Position numbers and translations under genes: made by a program
Shown here: piece after piece, positions 8,000 to 16,508 of the stretch
Layout of the letters: every line of letters starts with the position of its first letter
Numbering within the stretch: the stretch's first letter is position 1
The notes under the pieces: generated by a model
Told to the model about the DNA's origin: nothing
Databases searched by the model: none
The model's input: only the letters and a program-made list of their open reading frames with translations
DNA from: Alicyclobacillus sp. ALC3
GTDB lineage: Bacteria; Bacillota; Bacilli; Alicyclobacillales; Alicyclobacillaceae
Assembly: GCF_028751195.1 (NCBI RefSeq)
Contig: NZ_CP066784.1
Location: 2,480,001-2,544,000, forward strand
Length of the DNA: 64,000 nucleotides
Reading direction: 5' to 3'

Positions 8000-10264
8000 T
8001 TGTACGAGTTGAAAACCCCTGACTATCCGGCCGTGATCGCACGGACCTTGAATCTGAAAGTGCAGCAAGTACGTGCTGCCGTTCGACTGATGGACGAGGG
8101 CAACACAATTCCGTTCATCGCCCGTTACCGCAAGGAGATGACGGGTGAACTCGACGAAGTCCAGCTACGCGACATTTCTGCGACGTACGAGTCGGAGCAG
8201 AATCTGTTTACGCGCAAGTCCGACGTGCTCAGGCTCCTCCAGGAACAAGGTGTGCTCGCGGACGAAGCGACCGCTCAGACCCTGGTGCCGAAGATTACGG
8301 CAGCAACTTCGCTGACTGCGGTCGACGACCTGTATCGCCCGTACCGCCCGAAGCGCCAGACGCGAGCTTCTGTGGCGCGCGACCGCGGACTCGAGCCGCT
8401 CGCCAACTGGCTTGAACAGGCGGACCCGAGGACGACCGCTGACGCAGTGGCGAAAGAGGCGCTACAATACGTCGCACAGGACAGCGAAGTGCCGAGCATC
8501 GACGCAGCGGTTGCGGGTGCACTCGACATTCTCGCGGAGCGCATCGCGGACGATGCGGACAACCGCCAGTACATACGGGATACAACCACCAAGCGTGGGC
8601 AGATGCAGAGTACCGCGGTACATCCCGCTGCAGAAACGGTCTATGAGATGTACTACGACTATGCGGAGCCGCTGGTCAAGTTGCCGCCGCACCGCGTGCT
8701 CGCGATGAACCGTGGCGAGCGTGAAGAGGTGCTGCGCGTGTCAGTCACTGCGCCAGAGGAGGAGATTCTCGCCTCCCTCTACCGCCGACACGTCGACCGT
8801 CGGGCTGGCGCAGGCCATGCTGTGGCCGGTCGTTCCGGGGCCGACTGCGCTGCTTACAGTGAAGGCAGCGTTGGCGCTCTGCGTCAGGCGGTGTGCGCGG
8901 ACGCGTACAAGCGACTGATCGCACCTTCTGTCGCCCGTGAGGTGCGGGCGGTGCTGACCGAACAGGCTGAGGCGCACGCCATTCAGATTTTCGGCACGAA
9001 CCTGCGCCACTTGCTTCTGCAGCCACCGCTGCGCGGCAAACGGGTGCTCGGCGTCGACCCCGCCTATCGCACTGGTTGCAAACTCGCCGCCGTGGACGAC
9101 ACGGGTAAGTTGCTGGAGGTTGGCGTGATCTACCCAACACCGCCGCAAAACCGCGTGGATGAGGCGGCGGCTCGCGTGCTTGAACTGTTTCGCACCTACA
9201 CAATTGAACTCGTCGCAATTGGCAACGGCACGGCGTCGCGCGAGACCGAGGCGTTCATCGCCGACTGCGTCCGCCGTTATCGGGAAGTGAGTGGGGAGAC
9301 GGTGCCGTATGTGATGGTCTCGGAAGCGGGCGCGAGCGTGTACTCCGCGTCGCCGCTCGCGGGGGAAGAGTTTCCGGACCTCGACGTGTCGGAACGGAGC
9401 GCGATCTCAATCGCTCGTCGCCTCCAGGACCCGCTCGCCGAGTTGGTGCGCATTGACCCGAAGTCCATCGGCGTCGGCCAGTATCAGCACGATGTGTCGC
9501 AAAAAGAGCTCGGGCAACAACTGGGCACCGTGGTCGAGAGTGTCGTCAACCGGGTCGGCGTCGACGTGAATACGGCGTCACCGAGTCTGCTCGCGTACGT
9601 GTCGGGTCTCAACCGGACGGCAGCCAAGAACATCGTGCAGTATCGCGACGAGAACGGACGCTTCCGGGACCGCAGAGCCCTCTCCCGCGTGCCGCGCATT
9701 GGGCCAAAGACGCTCGAGCAGTGTGTCGGATTCCTGCGCGTTGTCGATGGCAACAACGTACTCGACGCCACGCCGATTCACCCGGAGTCCTACGACGTGG
9801 TCGCAAAGTTGTTGCAACGGACGGGAGAAACACAGGCGGTGCTCGTGGACACAGCTGCTCGCTCGGAGTGGCTGCGCCGATTGCGTGCGGAATCTGCCGA
9901 GAAGTTGGCCGCGGACGTCGGCGTTGGCGTCCCGACCTTGCGCGACATCTTGGAAGCGCTCGAGCGGCCAGGTCGGGACCCGCGAGACGATGTGCCAGCG
10001 CCAATTCTTCGCACGGATGTGTTGAAGCTCGAGGACCTCTCGGTTGGCATGGAGTTGACGGGCACGGTCCGCAACGTCGTCGACTTCGGCGCGTTTGTCG
10101 ACATCGGCGTCAAAAACGACGGCCTCGTCCATATTTCCCAACTCTCGGACCGCTTCGTCAAGCATCCGACCGACGTCGTGGCGGTTGGCGACATTGTCAA
10201 AGTTCGTGTCACACAAGTCGACGTGGCCCGCGGCCGATTGGGCTTATCGATGAAGTCTGTGTAA
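8000..10264 (+). CDS. tex: Tex-like transcription accessory protein with S1 domain
   Basis: A 754-residue RNA-binding protein of the Tex/Spt6-related family. Order of parts: N-terminal helical domain (KVQQVRAAVRLMDEGNTIPFIARYRKEMTG, the family hallmark), a YqgF/RNase H-like domain (GVDPAYRTGCKLAAVD), a helix-hairpin-helix segment (ASPSLLAYVSGLNRTAAKNI and RVPRIGPKTLEQ), and a C-terminal S1 domain (GTVRNVVDFGAFVDIGV, HISQLSDRFV). The TTG at 8000 follows AAGAAAGGACG and matches the family start. The segment around residues 255-295 (about HVDRRAGAGHAVAGRSG) is divergent from the rest but the frame stays open and re-enters conserved sequence at DAYKRLIAPS. Known members affect transcript handling; the exact role here is unknown. 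Confidence 0.92.
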   Translation: MYELKTPDYPAVIARTLNLKVQQVRAAVRLMDEGNTIPFIARYRKEMTGELDEVQLRDISATYESEQNLFTRKSDVLRLLQEQGVLADEATAQTLVPKITAATSLTAVDDLYRPYRPKRQTRASVARDRGLEPLANWLEQADPRTTADAVAKEALQYVAQDSEVPSIDAAVAGALDILAERIADDADNRQYIRDTTTKRGQMQSTAVHPAAETVYEMYYDYAEPLVKLPPHRVLAMNRGEREEVLRVSVTAPEEEILASLYRRHVDRRAGAGHAVAGRSGADCAAYSEGSVGALRQAVCADAYKRLIAPSVAREVRAVLTEQAEAHAIQIFGTNLRHLLLQPPLRGKRVLGVDPAYRTGCKLAAVDDTGKLLEVGVIYPTPPQNRVDEAAARVLELFRTYTIELVAIGNGTASRETEAFIADCVRRYREVSGETVPYVMVSEAGASVYSASPLAGEEFPDLDVSERSAISIARRLQDPLAELVRIDPKSIGVGQYQHDVSQKELGQQLGTVVESVVNRVGVDVNTASPSLLAYVSGLNRTAAKNIVQYRDENGRFRDRRALSRVPRIGPKTLEQCVGFLRVVDGNNVLDATPIHPESYDVVAKLLQRTGETQAVLVDTAARSEWLRRLRAESAEKLAADVGVGVPTLRDILEALERPGRDPRDDVPAPILRTDVLKLEDLSVGMELTGTVRNVVDFGAFVDIGVKNDGLVHISQLSDRFVKHPTDVVAVGDIVKVRVTQVDVARGRLGLSMKSV

Positions 10265-10367
10265 GTCAAGACAGGGCCGGGACGGCTGTATGGGCGGACC
10301 GGCTTGTAGGGCCGGAACGGCTTGTAGATGCGTGTCGAGCGGCGTCGTGGTCGTCCCTCAAGTGCGT

Positions 10368-10457
10368 GGGAAATGTTTGGGGAATAACACGATTGTGGTC
10401 GACATTTCCCGGGAAATGTCGAACGGGCACGGCGGGGAAATGAACATCATTTCCCCG
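10368..10457. repeat. Cluster of GGGAAATG palindromes
   Basis: In the convergent gap between tex and the Bcr-like gene there is a perfect 24 bp palindrome at 10399-10422 (core GACATTTCCCGGGAAATGTC). A second inverted repeat follows at 10435-10457 (GGGGAAATG, 5-base loop, CATTTCCCC), and a single half site GGGAAATG lies at about 10369. The same half site occurs five times in 90 bases. There is no T run, so a terminator role is possible but not obvious; a protein-binding cluster is the alternative. Confidence 0.7.
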
Positions 10458-10530
10458 AACGCTGCGACAGAGCCACCGCGCCGGTTGGTGGCCGTGATGA
10501 GCAGCGCCTTGGACGCGCGCCGGTTGAACC

Positions 10531-11745
10531 CTATAGGCCGAGTGCGTTCTGCCCTGCATCGACGCCGCGAACCCGCCGGTTGAGAAGGACGAAACTGAGG
10601 ACAGCGCCGATCTCGCACACCGCGATCACAATACCCATCGGCCCTGCCGCATGACTCCCCGCGATGCCGGTGAACGGCGCAACCACTGCACCGGCGAGTA
10701 GCTGTGGGACGCCAATTAGAGCCGCTGCGCTACCAGCCGCTTTGCCTTGGCTGTGCAGTGCCAGCGAAGTCGCCGTCGTGGAGACGCAGCCGACGCTGCT
10801 GACGACGAAGAACAGCGGCACGATGACGCCAAACAGGCTTGGGTGGATGACGATTACGCCGAGCAACACCACTCCGGCCACACCTGCCAGCGCAAGTCCA
10901 CCTTTTAGGATGGACCGCTCCGTGTACCTCCCGACCAGTCGCCCAGCCACCTGGCTCGACAGGATGATGCCCGCACCGTTCACGGCAAACACCACGCTGA
11001 ACATCTGCGCCGAGATCCCAAACATGTTCTGCAACACAAACGGCGACCCGGAAATATACCCGAACATCGCCGCGAACACCAGCCCCTGTGAACTGGCGTA
11101 GCCCATAAACGCGCGGTCGCGCAGCAGTCGCCCGAACGTCGCGAACGCGTGCCCCACACCGCCCGACGAACGTTTGCCTTGGGGCAACGTCTCGCGCAGA
11201 AACGCGATGACGGACACTGTGATGGCGATGCTCACCACACCGAGCACCACAAACACCCCGCGCCAACTGGTGAACCGCAGCAACTGCCCGCCGATGACCG
11301 GCGCTGCGATCGGTGCAACACCGCTGACGAGCATCAACAGCGCGTAAAACCGCGTCAACTCAGTACCGGAGTAAAGGTCGCGCGTCGCTGCCCGTGCGAT
11401 CACGATGCCAAACGCCCCGGACAGCCCCTGCAGCAGGCGAATCGTGATCAGAAGCCAAACTGAAGGTGCTATTGCGCACAAAAACGCCGTGACGGTGTAC
11501 ACAGCCATCCCGACGATAAGCGGTCTGCGCCGTCCGAAGCGGTCGCTGAGTGGCCCGGCGACCAACTGCCCGAGCGCCAGACCGAGCAAACACATGGTCA
11601 GGCTCAACTGTGCGAATGACGCGTTTGTGTGCAGTTGCCGCGCGAGTGTGGGGAGAGAAGGCAGGTACATATCGATCGACAGCGGGGCAAGGCCCGAGAG
11701 CGCCCCGAACAGGAGCGCCATAGTATATCGTTGTCGTCTGTTCAT
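10531..11745 (-). CDS. Bcr/CflA family drug-resistance MFS transporter
   Basis: A 404-residue 12-helix major facilitator of the DHA1 Bcr/CflA group. The N-terminus LSIDMYLPSLPTLARQL is diagnostic of Bcr/CflA (D and YLP in helix 1), and motif A is GPLSDRFGRRRPLI after helix 2. A motif-C-like segment, VSGVAPIAAPVIGGQLL, is in helix 5. The ATG at 11745 has an AAAGGAAA ribosome site seven bases ahead. It is convergent with tex and divergent from the small gene starting at 11890. Substrate unknown; relatives export bicyclomycin, chloramphenicol or sulfathiazole. Confidence 0.9.
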   Translation of the reverse strand: MNRRQRYTMALLFGALSGLAPLSIDMYLPSLPTLARQLHTNASFAQLSLTMCLLGLALGQLVAGPLSDRFGRRRPLIVGMAVYTVTAFLCAIAPSVWLLITIRLLQGLSGAFGIVIARAATRDLYSGTELTRFYALLMLVSGVAPIAAPVIGGQLLRFTSWRGVFVVLGVVSIAITVSVIAFLRETLPQGKRSSGGVGHAFATFGRLLRDRAFMGYASSQGLVFAAMFGYISGSPFVLQNMFGISAQMFSVVFAVNGAGIILSSQVAGRLVGRYTERSILKGGLALAGVAGVVLLGVIVIHPSLFGVIVPLFFVVSSVGCVSTTATSLALHSQGKAAGSAAALIGVPQLLAGAVVAPFTGIAGSHAAGPMGIVIAVCEIGAVLSFVLLNRRVRGVDAGQNALGL

Positions 11746-11889
11746 GACCAGTTTCCTTTCATGTTAAGCGTTGATTTTACACTACAAACCGCCCGAATTC
11801 CAGATTTCGAGAGGCACAAGAGAGAGTGTCGCCATACAGTATGGGGAGGCCCCCGTTATAGGGGCGAATGGGACAGAGGAGGGGAAACC

Positions 11890-12336
11890 GTGCCGAAGAA
11901 ACCAGTCAAGCGTGTTCGTCGGCAACTGAAGCAAGGTGCGGCAAAGAACACGACACAACCGACGAATCGTCCTCCGCTCGCAGCAAACCAACCCGTTGCA
12001 GCAGCCGGTCAGAAACAAGCCTCTGGCTTTGATAACCTGAAGAGCAACCTGAGCGGGAAGCGGCGAGCGATCTTCGAGATCCTCGACGACGTCAAGAAGG
12101 TCAAGCCGGACCAGTGGCAGAATCCGAACGAAGTCGAGAACCTCGCGAAGAACTTCGCCAGCAAGTTGGGGCTCCCGGTTCCGGAGCAACGGATTAAGCA
12201 GTTTGTGAACGCCTACAAGGACGCCACAAAGAACGGCCCGAATGCGAACGTCGACGAACTCGTCCAGAAGTACGGCCAAAACATCGACGACAAGACCGTC
12301 AAAGAGATCAAGAAATTCGTCCCGAAGTCGAAGTAA
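11890..12336 (+). CDS. Hypothetical protein, possibly sporulation-related
   Basis: A 148-residue protein starting at a GTG eight bases after AGAGGAGGGG. The N-terminal 45 residues are basic and disordered in character (KKPVKRVRRQLKQ, then Pro/Gln/Ala-rich). The C-terminal 100 residues are a charged helical domain containing FDNLKSNLSGKRRAIFEI, VENLAKNFASKLGLPVPEQ and a repeated VKEIKKFV-type helix. The pattern of a helix, LAxxxASKLGxPV and a further helix is faintly like SpoVIF-type sporulation proteins, but I would not assign it. It is followed by two copies of a terminator hairpin. Confidence 0.65.
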   Translation: MPKKPVKRVRRQLKQGAAKNTTQPTNRPPLAANQPVAAAGQKQASGFDNLKSNLSGKRRAIFEILDDVKKVKPDQWQNPNEVENLAKNFASKLGLPVPEQRIKQFVNAYKDATKNGPNANVDELVQKYGQNIDDKTVKEIKKFVPKSK

Positions 12337-12400
12337 GCGAAGCCTGGCGCTTCGCTTCTTCATGAAGTCGGAGTCAGCGAAGCCTGGCGCTTCGTTTGTT
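12336..12400 (+). terminator. Tandemly duplicated terminator hairpin
   Basis: AGCGAAGC-CTGGC-GCTTCGCT followed by TCTT (12336-12360) is repeated 40 bases later as GCGAAGC-CTG-GCGCTTCG followed by TTTGTTT (12377-12400). The bases before each hairpin (GAAGTCG-AGT) are duplicated too, so a 40 bp unit covering the gene's last codons and terminator was copied. Confidence 0.75.
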
Positions 12401-12593
12401 TATTAGAATAGCTGAGCGATGACTGATTACTGTGGTATCGCAGTTCCGTCACGGTGAGTGCGCCCGGCACTAGGGGATCACGTCCCTTGGGCCGGGCTGT
12501 TTTGCGTCGCCGCTGGCTGGGCAGCCCGTGGGTTGGACGCGCGGGGCGGGGTGGCACGGGTTGGGTGGCACGGCGGGGGCGGGGCCACGATGG

Positions 12594-13130
12594 GGATAGC
12601 GCCATAATGGCGCTATCAGCGACTGGCCAGGGTGAATAGCGCCAAAATGGCGATAACGGTGGAGCTGCGACAGGGGATAGCGCCATATTGGCGGTAACAG
12701 GGTGAATAGCGCCAAAGTGGCGGTAACGGTCGGGATCGCGACAGGAGATAGCGCCAAAGTGGCGGTAACAGGGTGAATAGCGCCAAAGTGGCGCTAACGG
12801 TCGGGATCGCGACAGGGGATAGCGCCATATTGGCGGTAACAGGGTGAATAGCGCCAAAGTGGCGCTAACGGTGGAGCTGCGACAGGGGATAGCGCCATAA
12901 TGGCGGTAACAGGGTGAATAGCGCCAAAGTGGCGCTAACGGTCGGGATCGCGACAGGAGATAGCGCCATAATGGCGGTAACAGGGTGAATAGCGCCAAAG
13001 TGGCGCTAACGGTCGGGATCGCGACAGGGGATAGCGCCATATTGGCGGTAACAGGGTGAATAGCGCCAAAGTGGCGCTAACGGTCGAAACCACGAAGGAG
13101 ATAGCGCCATAATGGCGCTATCAGCGACTG
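12594..13130. repeat. Minisatellite of 70-71 bp units, each with two TAGCGCCA palindromes
   Basis: About seven tandem units are anchored by CAGGGTGAATAG at 12628, 12698, 12769, 12840, 12910, 12981 and 13052, giving spacings of 70, 71, 71, 70, 71 and 71. Each unit holds two 19 bp palindromes of the form TAGCGCCA-NNN-TGGCGCTA (one arm often decayed to TGGCGGTA), separated by CAGGGTGAA and CGGTCGGGATCGCGACAGG linkers. Full TAGCGCCATAATGGCGCTA palindromes followed by CAGCGACTGG bound the array at both ends. No coding content is supported; the frames open through it are repeat artefacts. Confidence 0.9.
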
Positions 13131-13215
13131 GACAGTGTGCATGCCGACAATCTGCAGCGGCGGTGTCTGGGAAACAGGGGCCAACGTTCAAAGCGCAATC
13201 GGCCAGGCGCACCCG

Positions 13216-14187
13216 TCACCCTTGCTGCCCCCCAGGGGCTTGCCCTCCAGGTTGCTGCCCGTAGCCCGGTTGCTGCCCGTACCCCGGCGGTTGTCCGTAT
13301 CCGGGCGGAGGACCATAAGGCTCCGGTTGGATCCATTGGCCGGGTTGACCCCACTGCCCAGGCTGGCCATAGGGGTTCGGTGCTCCGTACGGCCCGCCCT
13401 GCCCCATGCCGCCCTGCCCCATGCCGCCCTGGCCTGCGCCGGGCTGGCCTTGACCACCAGCCGCTCCCGCTCCTTGACCTTGCCCAGGCTGCCCACCCTG
13501 ACTACTCTGCCCACCCTGGCCGTTGGCAGGTTGACCTTGCGCGGATTGGGTCGGATTCTGGGTTTCTGTCGACCCGCCTGAACTGTCGCTGTCATCGCCG
13601 GATCCCTTGAAGATCTGCCCGCCAATCGGCGAGTTCATGAGCGCGACCAGGATGCTGGTGAAGTCCTCGGTCGTCAAGTTCTTGCCCTTGTATTTCACCA
13701 ATTTGTCGAGCACGCCGCTCTCTTTGAGGGAGTTGGACGTCACATAAAAGGTGTCAAGCATTTGGTCGGCTTGCTGCAAGTACCTCATCCAGTTCTTTAC
13801 GGTCCCGCGCAGGTTTCCGACTGTCTTTAGCGACTCCTGCAAATTCTTCGGTGACAGCAGCTGCGACAGTGAACTGGTTTTGGACTTGGACGCCGGTGCG
13901 TTACCCGTCCCTGTCGATTTGGAACCGCCTTTGGGCTGGCGTTTCGCAAGTCCAGTGGCGTTTCCAGGACGTTTGCCCGATCCCGTTTTTCCCGTCCGCC
14001 CCGCAGGCGCACGCGCCGGTGCCTTGGCTGCCTGCCGCGGTGGGTTGCCTTTTGCTAACCGGATGTCGTTTATGAGCGCTCCGCGAACCTTTGGACTTGG
14101 CTTCGCGGTTGCATCGAGCGCTCTCAGCTGTCGTTCGAGTTGGCGCAGGCGCTGTGTAGGTGTCGTGCGGGATCTGCGTGTGCCCAT
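13216..14187 (-). CDS. Low-complexity Gly/Gln/Pro-rich protein with helical core
   Basis: A 323-residue protein. Residues 1-100 are basic and Ala/Pro/Lys-rich with the helix TQRLRQLERQLRALDA. Residues about 105-195 form a compact helical domain (LSQLLSPKNLQESLKTVGNLRGTVKNW, then YLQQADQMLDTFY and LTTEDFTSILVALMNS). Residues 200-323 are Gly/Gln/Pro/Tyr-rich with short repeats (GQGGMGQGGMG, GYGQPPGYGQQPGYGQQPGG). The ATG at 14187 has a GGGGGGTGG site just before it. Such tails occur in spore-coat and surface proteins and in aggregation-prone domains; I do not recognise a named family. It is convergent with the repeat array. Confidence 0.7.
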   Translation of the reverse strand: MGTRRSRTTPTQRLRQLERQLRALDATAKPSPKVRGALINDIRLAKGNPPRQAAKAPARAPAGRTGKTGSGKRPGNATGLAKRQPKGGSKSTGTGNAPASKSKTSSLSQLLSPKNLQESLKTVGNLRGTVKNWMRYLQQADQMLDTFYVTSNSLKESGVLDKLVKYKGKNLTTEDFTSILVALMNSPIGGQIFKGSGDDSDSSGGSTETQNPTQSAQGQPANGQGGQSSQGGQPGQGQGAGAAGGQGQPGAGQGGMGQGGMGQGGPYGAPNPYGQPGQWGQPGQWIQPEPYGPPPGYGQPPGYGQQPGYGQQPGGQAPGGQQG

Positions 14188-14512
14188 GGTTCCACCCCCC
14201 AACCCACAAGTTCTCGCTACCCCATCTTATGGCCCAGCGTAAGAATGGTGCGGAGAACTTGACCGGGCGAACGCCTTTGGCAGTCACGTTGGGAACATTA
14301 CCGGACTAGTCTGGGGCGATCACGCAGTCACCTTTGGCGACCGCCTCGGGCAGTCACGTTGCGCGTGCCGCTTCGGACTGCGCCTCAAAATCCGTTTCAC
14401 GGTCGGCATCGGCGTGTCGCGCCTCATCTCCAAATTGCCCCTCTGCGTTCGGATAGCGACTGGATAAGGGGCGTAGACTACGGACTGAAAAGATGGGGGA
14501 GGTGAGGTAGAT

Positions 14513-14731
14513 ATGCGTGATCAGGTGGAGCGTTCCCTTCACGCCAAATACGGCGGCGTTCACTTTACGCAGCTGCAACCGGCGCAGGCCATCAACGAGT
14601 TCGTCCGCGCACTCCCGGATGACAAGCGCGACAGCATCTTCGAGGTTATGGAGGAACTCGACCGGGCCGGCTACATACGGCTTGAAAACGATGAAGCATG
14701 GTTTGATCCCGAAGGCGAACAACACCCGTAG
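14513..14731 (+). CDS. Small hypothetical protein
   Basis: A 72-residue acidic protein with a strong GGGGGAGGTGAGG site before the ATG. It has two predicted helices (AQAINEFVRALPDDKRDSIF and EVMEELDRAGYIR) and an acidic tail (ENDEAWFDPEGEQ). A stem resembling a terminator follows 40 bases after the stop. Family not recognised. Confidence 0.65.
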   Translation: MRDQVERSLHAKYGGVHFTQLQPAQAINEFVRALPDDKRDSIFEVMEELDRAGYIRLENDEAWFDPEGEQHP

Positions 14732-14769
14732 CAACCTCTGCCAGCGTTCGCTCGACTATGTATGCAGCG

Positions 14770-14825
14770 AGGCCCCGCTTCTCCGCAAAAGCCTGCGGTT
14801 GTTGAGCGGGGCCTAATATTGTTTG
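14770..14825 (+). terminator. Probable terminator hairpin
   Basis: AGGCCCCGCT (14770-14779) pairs with AGCGGGGCCT (14805-14814), with a small inner CCGC/GCGG stem, followed by the AT-rich AATATTGTTT. It lies downstream of the small gene ending at 14731. Confidence 0.65.
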
Positions 14826-14835
14826 CTGCTGTCAG

Positions 14836-14916
14836 ATACGTAGGGTCAGACATGCCCGGTCAGATACGCCGGGTCAGATACGCCGGGTCAGGCATGCCCG
14901 GTCAGACATGCAGGCA
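14836..14916. repeat. Short tandem repeat of about 14-15 bp
   Basis: Six imperfect copies of GGTCAGATACGCCG / GGTCAGACATGCCC lie head to tail between the terminator and the end of the aminotransferase gene. No coding frame is supported. Confidence 0.75.
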
Positions 14917-14970
14917 GGCGCGGTCGGAGTCAATCGACGTGTCCGCGAGTTTGTACTTCAGAGCGCGTTT

Positions 14971-16176
14971 CTACTTCAGGGACTTCACGAAGCGGCCGAT
15001 GCGCTCGAGCGCCTCTTCCACCTCTTCGTACGAAACCGCGTAGGACAATCGGATGTTTTGTGGAGAGCCGAATGCACCGCCAGGAACGGTGGAGACCCAC
15101 TCGCTCTCGAGTAGAGCTTCGCACACCTCGTCGGCTGTCTCCAACACCTTGCCGCTATGCGGACCGCTGCCATGGAAGGTCTTGCCGAACAGGCCCGAGA
15201 CATTTGGAAACGCGTAGAATGCGCCGTCCGGGAGTACGCACGTGATCCCAGGTAGTGCATCTAGGCCAGCCACAAGCGTGTCGCGGCGGCGTTCGAACTC
15301 GTGAACCATGGCGGGATCAAACGAGTCAAAGGCGACGAGGGCGGCGTGCTGCGAGATTGTCGAAGGGCTGCCGGACGCATGGCTCTGCAGGCTGGTCAGC
15401 GCCTTCGCGATATCTGGCGGGGCGGCGACGTAACCGAGGCGCCAGCCGGTCATCGCGAACGCTTTCGAGAAACCGTTGACGACGATCGATCGCGATAGTA
15501 ACTCGGGCACGAGTGCCGGCAGGCTCTTGTGTTCGACACCGTAGACGAGCCGCTCGTAGATCTCGTCCGTCACCAAGTAGACGTCGTGACGCAGCAACAC
15601 TTCGCCGAGCGCGCGCAGCTCTTCTTCCGAATAAACTGCGCCGGTCGGGTTGGACGGCGAGTTGAGGAGCACCGCCTTCGTTTTTGGCGTGATCGCGGCC
15701 TCGAGTTGGTCGGGGGTCATCTTGAAGCCAGTGCGCTCATCGCACGAGACAATCACGGGCACTGCGCCTGCGAGGCGGATCTGCTCAGGATATGACACCC
15801 AGTAGGGGGCGGGGAAGATGACTTCGTCACCGGGATCACAGAGGCAAAGAAACACGTAGTAGAGGGAGTGCTTCGCGCCGGACGAGAGCACAATCTGCTC
15901 GGGCGCATAGGACAGCTGGTTCTCGGTCATCAACTTGCGGGCGACGGCGCGGCGCAAATCGAGGCTACCGGCCGCGGGCGTGTAACGGGTGTAGCCGTCG
16001 GCGATGGCCTGCATGCCGGCAAACGCGACCGCGACGGGTGTGTCAAAGTCAGGCTCGCCGACGCTCATGTTGATGACTGGCTGCCCTTCGCGCATGTACG
16101 CCTTCGTCTTGGCGTCCATGCTGACGGTGGCTGACGGAGTGATGTTGCGAACGCGACTCGACAAACGGCTTTCCAC
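14971..16176 (-). CDS. Class I/II aminotransferase (aspartate aminotransferase type)
   Basis: A 401-residue PLP-dependent aminotransferase, cytosolic. Visible motifs: MSVGEPDFDTP near the start, the asparagine of LLNSPSNPTGAVYS, the YLVTDEIYERLVY aspartate/tyrosine pair and the Schiff-base lysine in VVNGFSKAFAMTGWRLGY. The layout is that of the AspC Ib subgroup found in Bacilli, which transfers the amino group between aspartate and 2-oxoglutarate. A GTG at 16176 preceded by GAGAGGTG is the start. Hexanucleotide repeats begin about 75 bases upstream of it. Confidence 0.9.
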   Translation of the reverse strand: MESRLSSRVRNITPSATVSMDAKTKAYMREGQPVINMSVGEPDFDTPVAVAFAGMQAIADGYTRYTPAAGSLDLRRAVARKLMTENQLSYAPEQIVLSSGAKHSLYYVFLCLCDPGDEVIFPAPYWVSYPEQIRLAGAVPVIVSCDERTGFKMTPDQLEAAITPKTKAVLLNSPSNPTGAVYSEEELRALGEVLLRHDVYLVTDEIYERLVYGVEHKSLPALVPELLSRSIVVNGFSKAFAMTGWRLGYVAAPPDIAKALTSLQSHASGSPSTISQHAALVAFDSFDPAMVHEFERRRDTLVAGLDALPGITCVLPDGAFYAFPNVSGLFGKTFHGSGPHSGKVLETADEVCEALLESEWVSTVPGGAFGSPQNIRLSYAVSYEEVEEALERIGRFVKSLK

Positions 16177-16252
16177 GACTGGACACCTCTCGCTCTGTCC
16201 GCTCCGGCCTCCGCCTCAGCGGTTGTTTGCCCAATTGTAGCACAGAACCGTC

Positions 16253-16352
16253 GAGGCTGAGGCTGAGGCTGAGGCTGAGGGCTGAGGCTGAGGCTGAGGC
16301 TGAGGCTGAGGCTGTGACGGTGACGGTGACGGTGACGGTGACGGTGACGGTG
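16253..16352. repeat. Adjacent hexanucleotide repeats (GAGGCT)n and (GTGACG)n
   Basis: About ten copies of GAGGCT, with one slipped unit, run directly into about six copies of GTGACG. Two different 6-mers placed head to tail is unusual. They lie in the region upstream of the aminotransferase, reading away from it. No gene is supported. Confidence 0.9.
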
Positions 16353-16426
16353 ACGGGTGGCTGCAGCGACGCAGGTGTCGCTGCAGGCGGGGGGATGCAG
16401 GGACGGACAGGCGGCGAAGGGCAAAA

Positions 16427-16462
16427 TGTCGCTGCGCGCCTTCCGCGCAGCCATTAGCGACA
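16427..16462. repeat. REP-like imperfect palindrome, copy 1
   Basis: Nested stems: outer TGTCGCT with AGCGACA, inner CTGCGCG with CGCGCAG. The word GCGCAGCCATTAGCGACAAAA recurs in copy 2 at 17347, on the other side of the 42 bp repeat array. Confidence 0.7.
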
Positions 16463-16508
16463 AAACGACACGTCAGGCGGCGGGATCAACCGCGTGGCGG
16501 AGCCTTCG

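Noticed and set aside
8760..8920. Frameshift within tex
   Set aside because: The sequence between EEEILASLYRRHV and DAYKRLIAPS is divergent, but the frame is continuous and conserved on both sides at normal spacing, so variable sequence is the simpler reading.
12360..13040. A 226-codon minus-strand frame of the repeat MALSPVAIPTVSATLALFTLLPP
   Set aside because: It is a translation of the 70-71 bp minisatellite; similar frames open in other registers and there is no ribosome site.
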